Origin: Alphaproteobacteria bacterium
Lineage (GTDB): Bacteria > Pseudomonadota > Alphaproteobacteria > Micropepsales > Micropepsaceae
Assembly: GCA_017308375.1 (NCBI GenBank)
Contig: JAFKEW010000051.1
Coordinates: 1-64,000, forward strand
Direction of reading: 5' to 3'
DNA length: 64,000 bases
Program-made: the position numbers and the translations under genes
Shown here: one piece after another, positions 45,206 through 54,501 of the stretch
Numbering within the stretch: position 1 is the first letter of the stretch
Layout of the letters: every line of letters starts with the position of its first letter
Notes under the pieces: generated by a model
Told to the model about the DNA's origin: nothing
The model's database searches: none
The model's input: the letters and a program-made list of their open reading frames with translations, nothing else

Positions 45206-45559
45206 ATGCTTCTCACCATGATGAAGGCGAAACTGCACCGCGCGACGGTGACGGAAGCCGATCTCCACTATGTGGGGTCGATCTCCATCGATGCGGCGTT
45301 GCTGGAACAGTCCGGAATCCTGCCGAACGAACAGGTCGATGTGCTGGACATCACCAATGGCACGCGGCTGACCACCTATGCGATCGAAGCGCCCGCGGGG
45401 TCCGGCACCATTGGCATCAACGGTGCCGCCGCGCGCCTGGTGCAGAGGGGCGATCTCGTCATCATCGTCGCCTATGCGCAGATGGATGCGGCCGAAGCGC
45501 GAGGGCACAAGCCCACCGTGCTGCAGATGGATGCAAAAAATCGCGTGATTCCGGTCTGA
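45206..45559 (+). CDS. panD: Aspartate 1-decarboxylase
   Basis: A 117-residue pyruvoyl enzyme precursor. Gly24-Ser25 in [10 protein letters not shown] is the self-cleavage site that creates the pyruvoyl group. [17 protein letters not shown] and the [20 protein letters not shown] barrel segments are typical. It converts L-aspartate to beta-alanine for pantothenate and CoA. The precursor needs maturation, but no PanM/PanZ is seen here. It begins 25 nt after rpoD; ATGs at 45218 or 45221 are alternative starts. Confidence 0.95.
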   Translation: MLLTMMKAKLHRATVTEADLHYVGSISIDAALLEQSGILPNEQVDVLDITNGTRLTTYAIEAPAGSGTIGINGAAARLVQRGDLVIIVAYAQMDAAEARGHKPTVLQMDAKNRVIPV

Positions 45560-45713
45560 CCACACCGGGGTCTGCCTGATCGCCATTCCTGACGGAGTTG
45601 GTAGCGCCAGCGTGCCAACCGCTTCACACTTTTCCTGGAATGGCTTTGGCCCGTCATATCCCGCAACAAATCTTGCCTTCCGTGTTCCCTGAAGATCGGG
45701 CAAGGACATGCGC

Positions 45714-46412
45714 ATGACAAATGCGATGCCCGCTATTGACGCCGTGATCTTCGATTGCGACGGGGTCTTGGTCGATTCCGAAATCCTCGCCCATGAAATC
45801 GAGATGGCGGTGCTGTCGGATGCGGGTCTTCTCTACGATCCGCGGGATTTCAAGGCCCGCTTCATGGGGATGAGCGATACCGCCTTCCATGCAGCGCTGG
45901 ATGCCGATGCCCTTCAGCGCCTTGGCCGCCCGGTGATGGCGGAGGTCGGGCCGGAGATGATGCGCCTCTACAAAAATGCGGTTGCCACCCGTTTGGCGGC
46001 GGTTGCAGGTGCGGCCGATGCCGTCGCCGCCGTGACCGTGGCACGCGCGGTGGCCAGTTCGTCCACCCGTGAAAATCTTGAGTACAAGCTGCGCCTGACC
46101 GGATTGTGGGATCTGTTTTCGCCGCACGTCTATTCGGCGGAGCATGTGGCGCAGTCCAAACCGGCGCCCGATCTGTTTCTCTACGCCGCAACCGAACTGG
46201 GTATTGCACCGTCCGGCTGTCTGGTTCTGGAAGACAGCGTCAATGGCGTTCTGGGCGCACGCGCGGCCGGGATGCAGGTTTGGGGTTTTGCAGGCGGCGC
46301 CCATATGGATGGCGAAGCGATTGCCCGTCTTACGGCAGCGGGCGCGGAACGCGTCATCGCGGACTGGCCGTCATTCGTCATGGCCTTTGCGCCGCGCCAC
46401 GGCGGGGCCTGA
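45714..46412 (+). CDS. HAD-IA phosphatase (beta-phosphoglucomutase/phosphoglycolate type)
   Basis: ATG 45714 has AAGGAC 6-8 nt upstream and is preferred to ATG 45708. The 232-residue product has motif I FDCDGVLVDSE, motif II in ASSSTRENLEYKL, the Lys in AQSKPAPDLFLYAA and motif IV LVLEDSVNG, so all catalytic residues are present. The cap domain is of the small helical C1 type. The substrate is an unspecified sugar phosphate or phosphoglycolate-like compound. It converges with a small flagellar-like gene 1 nt away. Confidence 0.92.
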   Translation: MTNAMPAIDAVIFDCDGVLVDSEILAHEIEMAVLSDAGLLYDPRDFKARFMGMSDTAFHAALDADALQRLGRPVMAEVGPEMMRLYKNAVATRLAAVAGAADAVAAVTVARAVASSSTRENLEYKLRLTGLWDLFSPHVYSAEHVAQSKPAPDLFLYAATELGIAPSGCLVLEDSVNGVLGARAAGMQVWGFAGGAHMDGEAIARLTAAGAERVIADWPSFVMAFAPRHGGA

Positions 46413-46413
46413 T

Positions 46414-46731
46414 TCAGATCACGATATTGACGGTGGTTTTCGCCATGCGGTTCGCGGCGTGGAACACCGCGATATTGGCGCGGAAACCGAACTTCGCCTC
46501 GATCATGCGCGCCATCTGCACCGCCACATCGTGATCGGGGGAGGAGCCGGCAAAGTCCTGCTGCTGCCCTGACTGCTGGCCGGCTGCCGCGGGCGTAACC
46601 GGCTGTGACGGCGGGCTGGTCAACGCACGCGCGCCGCCCGGCATGTTGGTAACGATTTTTTCAGCCGCGTTGGTGAACTTCACCTCGGCGGAGCGGATTC
46701 CGGCTGCCGCTATGGCCATTGCGTCGCTCAT
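46414..46731 (-). CDS. Orphan small protein resembling flagellar rod proteins (FlgC-like ends)
   Basis: A 105-residue protein. The first 30 residues (MSDAMAIAAAGIRSAEVKFT, then NAAEKIVTN) and the last 35 (DVAVQMARMIEAKFGFRANI, then AVFHAANRM) resemble the N- and C-terminal heptad helices of flagellar basal-body rod proteins, joined by a short Pro/Gln-rich loop in place of the normal central domain. No other flagellar gene is in the window. Such orphans are seen in alphaproteobacteria; whether it is exported or assembles with a rod is unknown. Confidence 0.8.
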   Translation of the reverse strand: MSDAMAIAAAGIRSAEVKFTNAAEKIVTNMPGGARALTSPPSQPVTPAAAGQQSGQQQDFAGSSPDHDVAVQMARMIEAKFGFRANIAVFHAANRMAKTTVNIVI

Positions 46732-46866
46732 GGGGCAATGGTCGCAAAGCCACCTTGCACACGGATTAGCGTTTTCCCCTGCGTTTTATTCGAATTGTCT
46801 GTGGCCGCGGCGCCATGGCAGGATGAAACTGGGCGGGCGGTGTCCTTTTTCTGCGGGGGTATCCGG

Positions 46867-47520
46867 ATGCCCGTTGCCGCCACGTCTGTTCGCGAACGGC
46901 GCTCCTACACACGGAAGGAGCATTATGCCGACGCAGCCATCCACATTCTGGGTGTGATGTTCGCGTTGGCTGCGGGGCCGTGGCTGCTCAGCCGGGTCAG
47001 TGGTCCGTCCGTTGTCGCGGGCGTCGCGGTCTATTGCGCCGGGCTGTTTGCGATGGTCGTGGCCTCCGCCGCTTACAATCTCGCGCCGGTGGGGCGTGCC
47101 AAGGATGTTCTGCGGCGTTTCGATCACGCCGCGATTTTCGTGATGATCGCAGCAACCTATACGCCGTTTGCGTTGAACCGCATGGGCTATCCGGTCGGCG
47201 GCATCATTCTGGTCACGATCTGGGCCGCCGCGCTGGCGGGCATCGGCCTTAAGCTGTTTTTCCCGCACCAGTTCGAGCGGGTCTCCATCATCTTCTATCT
47301 CGCCATGGGCTGGCTGATCCTGATTGCGATCCGCCCGCTTGCGGATGCGCTGGCGCCAACCGGGTTGTGGCTGCTGCTGGGCGGCGGTGCCGTCTATACG
47401 GCGGGGGTTGCGTTCTACGTGATCGAACGCATCCCCTATCACAAGGCCATCTGGCACGGTTTCGTGCTGGGCGCGGCGATGCTCCATTTCGCCGCCGTCG
47501 CCCATGCGTTTGCGCGATAG
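46867..47520 (+). CDS. Hemolysin III / YqfA family membrane protein
   Basis: ATG 46867 with GGGGG upstream gives 217 residues and seven hydrophobic helices. Family segments are YTRKEHYADAAIHILGVMFA, RRFDHAAIFVMIAATYTPFA and IPYHKAIWHGFVLGAAMLHF; the conserved His and Asp residues match the metal site of PAQR-like proteins. Despite the name, a hemolytic role is not established for chromosomal copies; they probably act in lipid metabolism. It converges with gloB (3-nt gap). Confidence 0.92.
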   Translation: MPVAATSVRERRSYTRKEHYADAAIHILGVMFALAAGPWLLSRVSGPSVVAGVAVYCAGLFAMVVASAAYNLAPVGRAKDVLRRFDHAAIFVMIAATYTPFALNRMGYPVGGIILVTIWAAALAGIGLKLFFPHQFERVSIIFYLAMGWLILIAIRPLADALAPTGLWLLLGGGAVYTAGVAFYVIERIPYHKAIWHGFVLGAAMLHFAAVAHAFAR

Positions 47521-47523
47521 GTG

Positions 47524-48291
47524 TCAGAAATTGTCCTTGCGGCTGCGGATTTCGGCAAACACCGCGACATCGTCGGCATTCTGCATGCCCAATGTGGCTC
47601 TGATTTCCGGTGAACCGGGCCGCAGGAAAGGATTGGTTTTCTTTTCCAGCCCGATCGTGGTGGGCATGGTGGTCTCACCCTTCTCGCGCAACGCCGTTAC
47701 CGTTTTTGTGCGTGCGGCAAGTTCGGTATTGCCGGGCTCCAGCGTCATTGCGAAGCGGGCGTTGGAGAGCGTGTATTCATGCCCGCAATAAACCCGCATG
47801 GAATCGGGCAGGGTTTTAAGTTTGGACAGGCTGGCCCACATGGTGGCGGCATCGCCTTCGAACAATCGGCCGCAGCCCATTGCGAACAGCGTATCGCCCG
47901 TAAACACGACGTTCTCATCGCGGAACACAAAGGCGATGTGGCCGCATGTATGGGCGGGGATTTCCAGAATCGAGACCTGATGCGATCCGAACTGCCAGGG
48001 GGCGCTTTCGTCCACGCCGGTATCGATGCCGGGAATACGGTCCCGGTCCTTGCCGGGCCCGACGATTTCGGCGCCGGTTTCTTTTTTCAGCGCCAGATTG
48101 CCGCCGGTATGATCCCAGTGATGATGGGTGTTCAGGATGTGGGTGAGCGAAAGCCCGTGTTCCTTCAGGGCCTTCAGCACGGGTTCGGGTTCGGAAGGGT
48201 CCACCACGGCGCACAGCCCTGTTCCGGGTGCGGCCAGCAGGTAGGCGTAGTTGTCCTTCAGGCAGGGTACAATTGTAATCGACAGGCTCAT
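47524..48291 (-). CDS. gloB: Hydroxyacylglutathione hydrolase (glyoxalase II)
   Basis: A 255-residue MBL-fold enzyme. The zinc/iron motif THHHWDHTGG near residue 56, HTCGHIAFVF and GHEYTLSNARFA, along with KKTNPFLR near the C-terminus for glutathione, identify GloB. It hydrolyses S-D-lactoylglutathione to lactate in methylglyoxal detoxification. It is divergent from a SAM methyltransferase gene, a pair seen together in alphaproteobacteria. Confidence 0.96.
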   Translation of the reverse strand: MSLSITIVPCLKDNYAYLLAAPGTGLCAVVDPSEPEPVLKALKEHGLSLTHILNTHHHWDHTGGNLALKKETGAEIVGPGKDRDRIPGIDTGVDESAPWQFGSHQVSILEIPAHTCGHIAFVFRDENVVFTGDTLFAMGCGRLFEGDAATMWASLSKLKTLPDSMRVYCGHEYTLSNARFAMTLEPGNTELAARTKTVTALREKGETTMPTTIGLEKKTNPFLRPGSPEIRATLGMQNADDVAVFAEIRSRKDNF

Positions 48292-48371
48292 CGGGCCCTC
48301 CTTTCAGGGGAAGCCTATCAGGTACGGCACAGATTGTATCGGGAACCCTGACAGGCTACGCAGAGCGCGCC

Positions 48372-49073
48372 ATGGCATTCGACGCACCGAAGCTTGCGGA
48401 TTTTTATGAAGGCCCGATGGGCCGGGTCGTGCGCCGGACCATTTTGCGGCGTTTGCAGCCGTTGCGGCCTGCGCGTCCGGTGACCAATGCGCTTGGGTTC
48501 GGCTTCGCCGTGCCTTATCTCGGAACCCTGCAGGGCGAGGCCCAGCGCGTCGCCGCCTTCATGCCGATGCAGCAGGGCATCGTGGCCTGGCCCGCGGGCC
48601 GCCCGCTGACCGTGGTGGGGGAGGAATTCGCACTTCCGTTCCCGGACGAGATGTTCGATTTCGTCCTGATGATTCACGGACTGGAAGCCGCAGAGGCCGT
48701 GCGCCCGATGATGCGGCAAGTCTGGCGCGTGATGGCGCCCGAAGGGCGGCTGGTGATCGTCGCCCCCAACCGCAACAGTCTGTGGTCGCAGTTCGAACGA
48801 TCGCCGTTCGGCTGGGGCCACCCCTATTCCCGCACCCAGCTCGATGCGCTGCTGCATGAATCCATGTTCACGCCCGATCGCTGGGACAGTGCGCTCTATT
48901 TTCCGCCGCTGCGCGCGCGCCGCTATGTCGGCACAGGACAGGGATGGGAAAAAGCCGGCCGCACGCTGTGGCCCCGCTTTGCCGGTGTGCATCTCGTGGC
49001 CGCGACCAAATCACTGTTTGCAGCAACGCCACTCTATGTCACTGAGCCGCAACAGGCTTACGTCCGCGCCTGA
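48372..49073 (+). CDS. Class I SAM-dependent methyltransferase domain protein
   Basis: A 233-residue protein. The methyltransferase core is recognisable from NALGFGFAVPYLGT (degenerate glycine loop), LPFPDEMFDFVLMIHGLEAA (motif near SAM ribose) and MMRQVWRVMAPEGRLVIVAP. The glycine-rich loop is less canonical than usual, so activity is not assured. The substrate is unknown. It shares a divergent promoter region of 80 nt with gloB, suggesting joint control. The RBS is weak. Confidence 0.85.
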   Translation: MAFDAPKLADFYEGPMGRVVRRTILRRLQPLRPARPVTNALGFGFAVPYLGTLQGEAQRVAAFMPMQQGIVAWPAGRPLTVVGEEFALPFPDEMFDFVLMIHGLEAAEAVRPMMRQVWRVMAPEGRLVIVAPNRNSLWSQFERSPFGWGHPYSRTQLDALLHESMFTPDRWDSALYFPPLRARRYVGTGQGWEKAGRTLWPRFAGVHLVAATKSLFAATPLYVTEPQQAYVRA

Positions 49074-49304
49074 GCGCATGACGATGGCGCGCCGCTAGAA
49101 AATGTGCCGATACATCCGTGCATGGCGGCCAGTTGCGGAATGCAGAACTCAGCGCAAGCCCATGCCATGGGCGTTCTCTCTTTCGTGACGGCCGCTCACG
49201 CGGTTGTGACGGTTTTGATAATGTTTCTGCCCTTTGCTGGGCACAAATCCCACCTATCTCCAACACACCGGCAGCGTTGCCGGTCGTAGAAGACGGAGGG
49301 AGTT

Positions 49305-49616
49305 ATGTCGCCTACCAGAATCATGATTGCGTCGTTCGTTGCCGCGTCGACGTTTGCGTTTACGGCAACCGCGAATGCAAGCGAAACCCCATCGCTTTCC
49401 AATTGCCTGAAAATGGAAAGACAGGTGAAGGATGCCATCGATGCCAATCAGCAATCGGCATCCATCACACAGGCAAAGGCCGAAGCCCGTGCGGGGCGTG
49501 AGTTCTGCACCACCGGGCTCTACAAATCCGGCATCACACACTATGCGTCCGCGCTGAAGCTGATCGGTGCCGACAAAGGTGCTGCCGCGTCAGGCCCGCA
49601 CAGCACGATCGACTGA
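49305..49616 (+). CDS. Small secreted hypothetical protein
   Basis: 103 residues with a clear signal peptide (hydrophobic to about residue 20, cleavage at TANA-SE). Two cysteines in the mature part (SNCLKMERQ and GREFCTTG) could form a disulfide, and the mature region looks helical. No family recognised. A GGAGGGAG RBS is strong. A perfect 7-bp hairpin (ACCGGCA/TGCCGGT, GCGT loop, 49267-49284) sits in its leader just before the RBS. The 3' end overlaps metW (convergent) by 27 nt. Confidence 0.8.
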   Translation: MSPTRIMIASFVAASTFAFTATANASETPSLSNCLKMERQVKDAIDANQQSASITQAKAEARAGREFCTTGLYKSGITHYASALKLIGADKGAAASGPHSTID

Positions 49617-50255
49617 GTGCGGTTCCGGCTGACCGGCCGGCGCAGCCATATTCGTGCTGAGAAAGAAGATCGCACCTTCGGCGAGAAGATTGGGTCCCCA
49701 CTGGCTTGGATACATGATCCTGGTCCGCCCGTTCTCGCCGAGGGCGATCGCACGCTCCACCCGCGCGCCCATCTCGTTCGCCAGCGCCACGAAATCGGCA
49801 ATGGTACAAAGGTGGATGTTGGGTGTTTCATGCCAGGTGTAATCGAGCGCCTGGGTCTTCGGCATCCGGCCATTGAGAAGAAGGCTCGCCCGGATGCGCC
49901 AATGTCCGAAATTCGGGAATGACACTGCTGTCATGCGCGCGATACGCAGAAGGTGAGAGAGCACCGTGCGCGGCGAGCGCGTGGCCTGAATGGTCTGGCT
50001 CAGGATCGCGACATCGAAAACCTGTTCCGGGTAGAAACCGAGATCGGTGTCGGCGTCGCCCTGCATCACCGAAAGCCCGCGCGCGACACAGGCATTGACG
50101 TTCTGCTGCGACAGTTCGATGCCGCGTCCATCCACGCCCTTGGTGGTGGCGAGATGTTCCAGCAGCGCACCGTCGCCGCAGCCGATGTCCAGCACGCGCG
50201 CGCCCGGCGCAATCATGTCCGCGATGGCGGCGAGGTCGGGGCGAAGCGTGGACAT
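49590..50255 (-). CDS. metW: Methionine biosynthesis protein MetW
   Basis: A 221-residue SAM-methyltransferase-fold protein. VLDIGCGDGALLEHLA is the SAM loop, then DVAILSQTIQATRSPRTVL and VSFPNFGHWRIRASLLLNGR. MetW is needed for full activity of MetX in methionine synthesis in several proteobacteria. It starts 3 nt after metX ends, so the two are one operon. Its C-terminus overlaps the opposite small secreted-protein gene. Confidence 0.95.
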   Translation of the reverse strand: MSTLRPDLAAIADMIAPGARVLDIGCGDGALLEHLATTKGVDGRGIELSQQNVNACVARGLSVMQGDADTDLGFYPEQVFDVAILSQTIQATRSPRTVLSHLLRIARMTAVSFPNFGHWRIRASLLLNGRMPKTQALDYTWHETPNIHLCTIADFVALANEMGARVERAIALGENGRTRIMYPSQWGPNLLAEGAIFFLSTNMAAPAGQPEPHSVDRAVRA

Positions 50256-50258
50256 CCT

Positions 50259-51434
50259 TTAATCCACCCCGCGTGAGGCGGCGACCACGTTCAGGAAACC
50301 GCGAACGGTGGCGAACATCGCAGGCTCCTCCAGCAGGAAGGCGTCATGGCCGCGGTCGGATTCGATTTCCACAAAGCTGACATTGGCGGCCGCTGCATTC
50401 AGCGCATGGGCGATGGTCTTGTTCTCCGGCGGCGGGAACAGCCAGTCGCTGGAAAACGAGATGATACAGAAGCGTGTCTTGCTGCCGCGAAAGGCGCGGG
50501 CCAGGACCCCGTCATAGTCCGCCGCGAGATCGAAATAATCCATCGCGCGCGTGATGTAGAGGTATGAGTTGGCATCGAACCGGTCGACGAAGGTCAGCCC
50601 CTGATGGCGCAGATAGCTTTCGATCTGAAAATCGGCGCCGAAGCCGAATGAAATCGCCTCGCGATTCTGCAGCGAGCGGCCGAACTTCCGTTGCAGGGCG
50701 GGTTGTGAGAGATAGGTGATGTGGGCGGCCATGCGCGCCACCGCAAGTCCCTTGGACGGTTGCGTGCCCGCGCCCTGATAGGCCCCGCCGCGCCAGTCGG
50801 GATCGGCCATGATCGCCTGCCGCCCCACTTCGTTAAAGGCGATGTTCTGGGCAGAATGGCGGGCGCCGGTGGCAATCGGGATGGCGGAGATCACGCGGTC
50901 GGGATAGCTCGCCGCCCATTGCAGCACCTGCATCCCGCCCATGGAGCCGCCGGTGACGCAAAGAAGTTCGTCGATGCCGAGCGCGTCGAGCAGCATGGCC
51001 TGGGCGCGCACCATGTCGCGGATGGTGACCAGCGGAAAGGAAAGCCCGTATGGTTTGCCGGTGGCCGGGTCGGTTTCGGCCGGCCCGGTTGTGCCCATGC
51101 AGCCGCCCAGCACATTGGTGCAGATGACGAAGAAGCGGTTGGTGTCGATCGCCTTGCCGGGGCCAACGGTAAAGTCCCACCAGCCGGGCTTGCCGGTCAC
51201 CGGGTGGCGGCTGGCGGCAAACTGATCGCCGGTCAGCGCATGGCAAACCAGTATGGCGTTGGATTTGGCGGCGTTCAGTTCGCCATAGGTCTTGTAGGCG
51301 ATGGTGAAGGGGCTGAGCTTCCGCCCCTCGTCCAGCATCAGCGGGTTCTCCGGGCCAAAGCTCAGCGCCTGCCCCAGATCCTCGTCTGGGGCCGATAGCG
51401 GGCGCAGGAATTTGGGATTGGCGGTCTCCGCCAT
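50259..51434 (-). CDS. metX: Homoserine O-acetyltransferase
   Basis: A 391-residue alpha/beta hydrolase-fold enzyme. The nucleophile Ser is in [15 protein letters not shown], the Asp in SSDWLFPP and His in [10 protein letters not shown] near the C-terminus. [13 protein letters not shown] and [14 protein letters not shown] are family segments. It transfers an acyl group, acetyl or succinyl, to homoserine; the donor cannot be told by eye. It is the first gene of metX-metW, with a good promoter 35-63 nt upstream. Confidence 0.95.
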   Translation of the reverse strand: MAETANPKFLRPLSAPDEDLGQALSFGPENPLMLDEGRKLSPFTIAYKTYGELNAAKSNAILVCHALTGDQFAASRHPVTGKPGWWDFTVGPGKAIDTNRFFVICTNVLGGCMGTTGPAETDPATGKPYGLSFPLVTIRDMVRAQAMLLDALGIDELLCVTGGSMGGMQVLQWAASYPDRVISAIPIATGARHSAQNIAFNEVGRQAIMADPDWRGGAYQGAGTQPSKGLAVARMAAHITYLSQPALQRKFGRSLQNREAISFGFGADFQIESYLRHQGLTFVDRFDANSYLYITRAMDYFDLAADYDGVLARAFRGSKTRFCIISFSSDWLFPPPENKTIAHALNAAAANVSFVEIESDRGHDAFLLEEPAMFATVRGFLNVVAASRGVD

Positions 51435-51468
51435 GATCGTGTGGCTCCCAGTCCGTCCGGAGCGGGGT

Positions 51469-51497
51469 TAGCTAGGACTCCCGGCCCCCCAAGTCAA
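51469..51497 (-). promoter_or_regulatory. Candidate metX promoter
   Basis: Minus-strand TTGACT (51497-51492), a 17-nt spacer and TAGCTA (51474-51469). The leader to the metX ATG is then only about 30 nt. Confidence 0.55.
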
Positions 51498-51570
51498 TTA
51501 CAAGTCGGTTGAGCGGGCCGCACGCTTTGCTTTTGCGCAGGGCGGACCTTATCAAGGCACCCGAATTCAC

Positions 51571-52719
51571 ATGGAGGCGGGCGCCCGTGCCCGCCACGAT
51601 CCGATGTCCGCAGCGAAGTCCGGCCAGACAGGCCCCAGCCCGAAACCCGGCGTGCTGGAGATCGCGCCCTATGTCGGAGGGCGTTCCGCTGTGGCCGGTG
51701 CGGCCCGCACCTTCAAGCTGTCCTCGAACGAAGGCGCGCTGGGGGCAAGCCCCAAGGCCGTTGCGGCTTTCACGGCCGCCGCGCCCGCCCTTGAACGCTA
51801 TCCGGACGGCAGTGTGCATGTGCTGCGCGATGCGATTGGGGCGGCTTATGGCCTCGACCCCGCGCGGATTGTTTGCGGCAATGGTTCGGACGAATTGCTG
51901 ACCATGCTGGCCAATGCCTATCTGCGCCCCGGTGACGAGGTGCTGTTCTCCCGCCACGCCTTTCTCGTCTACCGCATCGCCACGCTGGCCAACAGCGCAA
52001 CCCCCGTCGTGGTTCCGGAAAAGGATTTGCGCGTCGATGTCGATGCCATGCTGGCGGCGATGACGGCGAAGACGCGGCTTGTCTATCTCGCCAATCCCAA
52101 TAACCCGACCGGAAGCTATCTGACGGTGGAGGAGGTGCGCCGCCTCCACGCCGGTCTGCCGGCGGGCGCGTTGCTGGTGATCGACGCGGCCTATGCCGAA
52201 TATGTCCGCCGCAACGATTACGCCCCGGGCATCGAAATGGTGGCCGAATTCGACAATGTGGTGATGACGCGGACCTTCTCGAAGATCTACGGCCTTGCGG
52301 GTCTGCGCGTGGGCTGGGCGTTCTGCCCGGCCGCGGTTGCCGATGTGCTGAACCGCGTGCGCGGCCCGTTCAATGTCTCGACCCCGGCACAACAGGCCGC
52401 CGCCGCTGCGCTGCAGGATCGTGCGCATGTCGAAGCGGCGATTGCGCACAATGAGAAATGGCGCGGCTGGGTCACGCAGGAAATCCGCGGGCTTGGCCTT
52501 CGGGTCGATGACTCCGTCGCCAATTTCGTGCTGATCCATTTCCCGGAAACCAAGGGCCGCACGGCGCGCGATGCCGATGCCTTTCTGACTGCGCGCGGCG
52601 TGATTCTGCGCGGGGTGGAAAGTTATGGCCTCGGCCAATGTTTGCGCATGACGATTGGCCCGGAAGAGGATTGCCGGGCTGCCGTGGCAGGCTTGCGGGC
52701 TTTTGTGGAGGCGCGCTGA
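51571..52719 (+). CDS. hisC: Histidinol-phosphate / aromatic aminotransferase
   Basis: A 382-residue fold-type I PLP enzyme. [18 protein letters not shown] is the substrate-side start, [12 protein letters not shown] has the conserved Asn, and [16 protein letters not shown] carries the PLP Lys. In alphaproteobacteria this hisC paralogue paired with a prephenate/cyclohexadienyl dehydrogenase gene probably serves tyrosine and phenylalanine synthesis. ATG 51571 and ATG 51604 are both possible starts; a perfect GGCGGGC/GCCCGCC hairpin (51576-51595) lies between them. tyrC follows after 3 nt. Confidence 0.92.
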   Translation: MEAGARARHDPMSAAKSGQTGPSPKPGVLEIAPYVGGRSAVAGAARTFKLSSNEGALGASPKAVAAFTAAAPALERYPDGSVHVLRDAIGAAYGLDPARIVCGNGSDELLTMLANAYLRPGDEVLFSRHAFLVYRIATLANSATPVVVPEKDLRVDVDAMLAAMTAKTRLVYLANPNNPTGSYLTVEEVRRLHAGLPAGALLVIDAAYAEYVRRNDYAPGIEMVAEFDNVVMTRTFSKIYGLAGLRVGWAFCPAAVADVLNRVRGPFNVSTPAQQAAAAALQDRAHVEAAIAHNEKWRGWVTQEIRGLGLRVDDSVANFVLIHFPETKGRTARDADAFLTARGVILRGVESYGLGQCLRMTIGPEEDCRAAVAGLRAFVEAR

Positions 52720-52722
52720 GCC

Positions 52723-53658
52723 ATGGCCGATGCAAAGCCGTTGTTTGGCAAGGTCGCGCTGATCGGTATCGGACTGATCGGCTCCTCCATGGCGCATGCG
52801 ATCCGGCGCGCCGATCTTGCCGGGCATATTTCCGGCTATGCCCGCAGGCCTGAAACCCTGGCGCGTGCGCGGGAAATCGGCTTTGCCGACACGCTGACCG
52901 GTTCCATACCGGAGGCGGTGAAGGATGCCGATCTTGTCGTGCTCGCAACGCCGGTTGGAAGTTTCGGCGAGATTGCTGCCGAAATGGCACCGCATCTGAA
53001 GACGGGCGCCATTGTCAGCGATGTGGGCTCGGTCAAATCCGCGGTGTTGCGCGATGTCGGACCGCATATTCCCGATGGTGTGCATTTCATTCCCGCGCAC
53101 CCGATTGCCGGTACCGAACAATCCGGCCCCGATGCCGGTTTTGCCGAACTGTTCGACAATCGCTGGTGCGTTCTGACGCCGCCGCCGGGCACGGATAAGG
53201 ATGCGCTTGCGCGGCTCAGGACATTCTGGGAACGCTGCGGCAGCAATGTCGATGTGATGGAGGCCAAACATCACGATCTGGCGCTCGCGATCACCAGCCA
53301 TGTGCCGCATCTGATCGCCTACAACATTGTCGGCACGGCGGACGATCTGGAAACCGTGACGGAAGGCGAAGTGATCAAATATTCCGCCGGCGGCTTTCGC
53401 GATTTCACCCGTATCGCCGCGTCCGATCCCACCATGTGGCGCGATGTGTTCCTGAACAATCGCGAAGCGGTGCTGGAGGTGCTGGGCCGCTTCAGCGAAG
53501 ACCTCAGCGTGTTGCAGCGTGCTATCCGCTGGGGCGATGGCGATGCGCTGTTCAATCTGTTCACGCGCACGCGCGCGATCCGGCGCGGCATTCTGGATGC
53601 GGGGCAGGATAGTGCGGAGCCCAATTTCGGCCGCAACCGCACGAAAAAAGATCAGTAA
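52723..53658 (+). CDS. Prephenate/arogenate (cyclohexadienyl) dehydrogenase
   Basis: A 311-residue TyrA-family dehydrogenase. The NAD(P) loop is VALIGIGLIGSSMAHAI; further signature segments are FIPAHPIAGTEQSGPDAGFA and ITSHVPHLIAY, with the catalytic His in the former. It makes 4-hydroxyphenylpyruvate or tyrosine, working with the adjacent HisC-like aminotransferase. No chorismate mutase or ACT domain is fused. GGAGG in the end of hisC serves as RBS. It overlaps the convergent DUF2125 gene by 7 nt. Confidence 0.93.
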   Translation: MADAKPLFGKVALIGIGLIGSSMAHAIRRADLAGHISGYARRPETLARAREIGFADTLTGSIPEAVKDADLVVLATPVGSFGEIAAEMAPHLKTGAIVSDVGSVKSAVLRDVGPHIPDGVHFIPAHPIAGTEQSGPDAGFAELFDNRWCVLTPPPGTDKDALARLRTFWERCGSNVDVMEAKHHDLALAITSHVPHLIAYNIVGTADDLETVTEGEVIKYSAGGFRDFTRIAASDPTMWRDVFLNNREAVLEVLGRFSEDLSVLQRAIRWGDGDALFNLFTRTRAIRRGILDAGQDSAEPNFGRNRTKKDQ

Positions 53659-54476
53659 AGCGGCGCACGTTTTGCGCCAGTATCGGCGAAGGGCGGTGGC
53701 AAGACCCCCGTCAGCCGGTGCGAAGGATCAAGCTTTATTGTTCCCGATACATCGATGCCTTCTGCATTGGGGCTGATGAGGCGGATTTCGCCACCGGCTT
53801 TGCGCCAATGTTCGGCTGCGGCCCGCCAATCCTGCTGCCCGGAAAGAAGGCCGTTCAGGGCCCTGGCTGCGGTGACACTGATGGTGATGTGCGGATCGGT
53901 TGGCTTTGCCCCTGTCTTTGTCGTGAGCGCCTGCGCGAAGGTCACGGCCTGCAGGGCATCGGCCAGCGGATCGTGGCGCAGATGGGTTTCGATGCGCGCG
54001 GCTGTGGCGGAGGCGGAATCGAATGCGACCAGCACCATGTCGAAACGGGCGAGGCGCCCCTCCGCGATGATGGCATCGGCGCGGATGCTGCCGGGCAGGA
54101 AAGAGAACTGTCTGCTTGCGCCGTCACCGTCCTTCCAGGACAGCGTCTGTTTGCCGCCGGCCTCGAAGACATATTTGCTGCTGCCGTAACTCAGCCGGTG
54201 CATGGCGAATTCCGCCGCCGACCACGAGAGTGCGCGCGGACCCGCAAGCGAGAGCCGAAAGCCGGTGAAGGTGGTGTCGTAGCGGAAGGGAAAGCCGCCC
54301 ACCTTGCTGGTTTTGTAATGCAGCGTGATGCCCGGCGCGATTTCGCGATTGTTCAACGCCGCGATCCGCGCGCCCCATGCGCCGGCTTCGATCCACCAAT
54401 GGATGGCAACGGCAAGGCCGAGCGCCACGACAAGGCCAAAGGGGCCATAGAGGAACAGGCGGTTCGAAAACTTCAT
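53652..54476 (-). CDS. DUF2125 domain protein, membrane-anchored
   Basis: A 274-residue protein with one N-terminal transmembrane/signal segment (LFLYGPFGLVVALGLAVAIH) and a periplasmic beta-rich domain with FRLSLAGPRALSWSAAEFAM. This is the DUF2125 pattern, typical of alphaproteobacteria and often encoded next to the tyrosine-pathway gene, as here. The function is unknown; repeat beta strands suggest an AsmA-like or lipid-handling role, which is inference. It lies 25 nt after the ribonucleotide reductase gene. Confidence 0.88.
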   Translation of the reverse strand: MKFSNRLFLYGPFGLVVALGLAVAIHWWIEAGAWGARIAALNNREIAPGITLHYKTSKVGGFPFRYDTTFTGFRLSLAGPRALSWSAAEFAMHRLSYGSSKYVFEAGGKQTLSWKDGDGASRQFSFLPGSIRADAIIAEGRLARFDMVLVAFDSASATAARIETHLRHDPLADALQAVTFAQALTTKTGAKPTDPHITISVTAARALNGLLSGQQDWRAAAEHWRKAGGEIRLISPNAEGIDVSGTIKLDPSHRLTGVLPPPFADTGAKRAPLY

Positions 54477-54501
54477 GGGCGGAGGATGGCGGCGTCCCGG
54501 T

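Noticed and set aside
51435-51570. SAM-II-type riboswitch before metX
   Set aside because: The candidate promoter leaves only about 30 nt of leader, and the expected conserved GATTT/GCTAAA-like pieces are not present.
51576-51595. Hairpin at the hisC start as a regulatory element
   Set aside because: Perfect GGCGGGC/GCCCGCC pairing, but in GC-rich DNA next to uncertain start codons it may be chance; recorded only in the gene entry.
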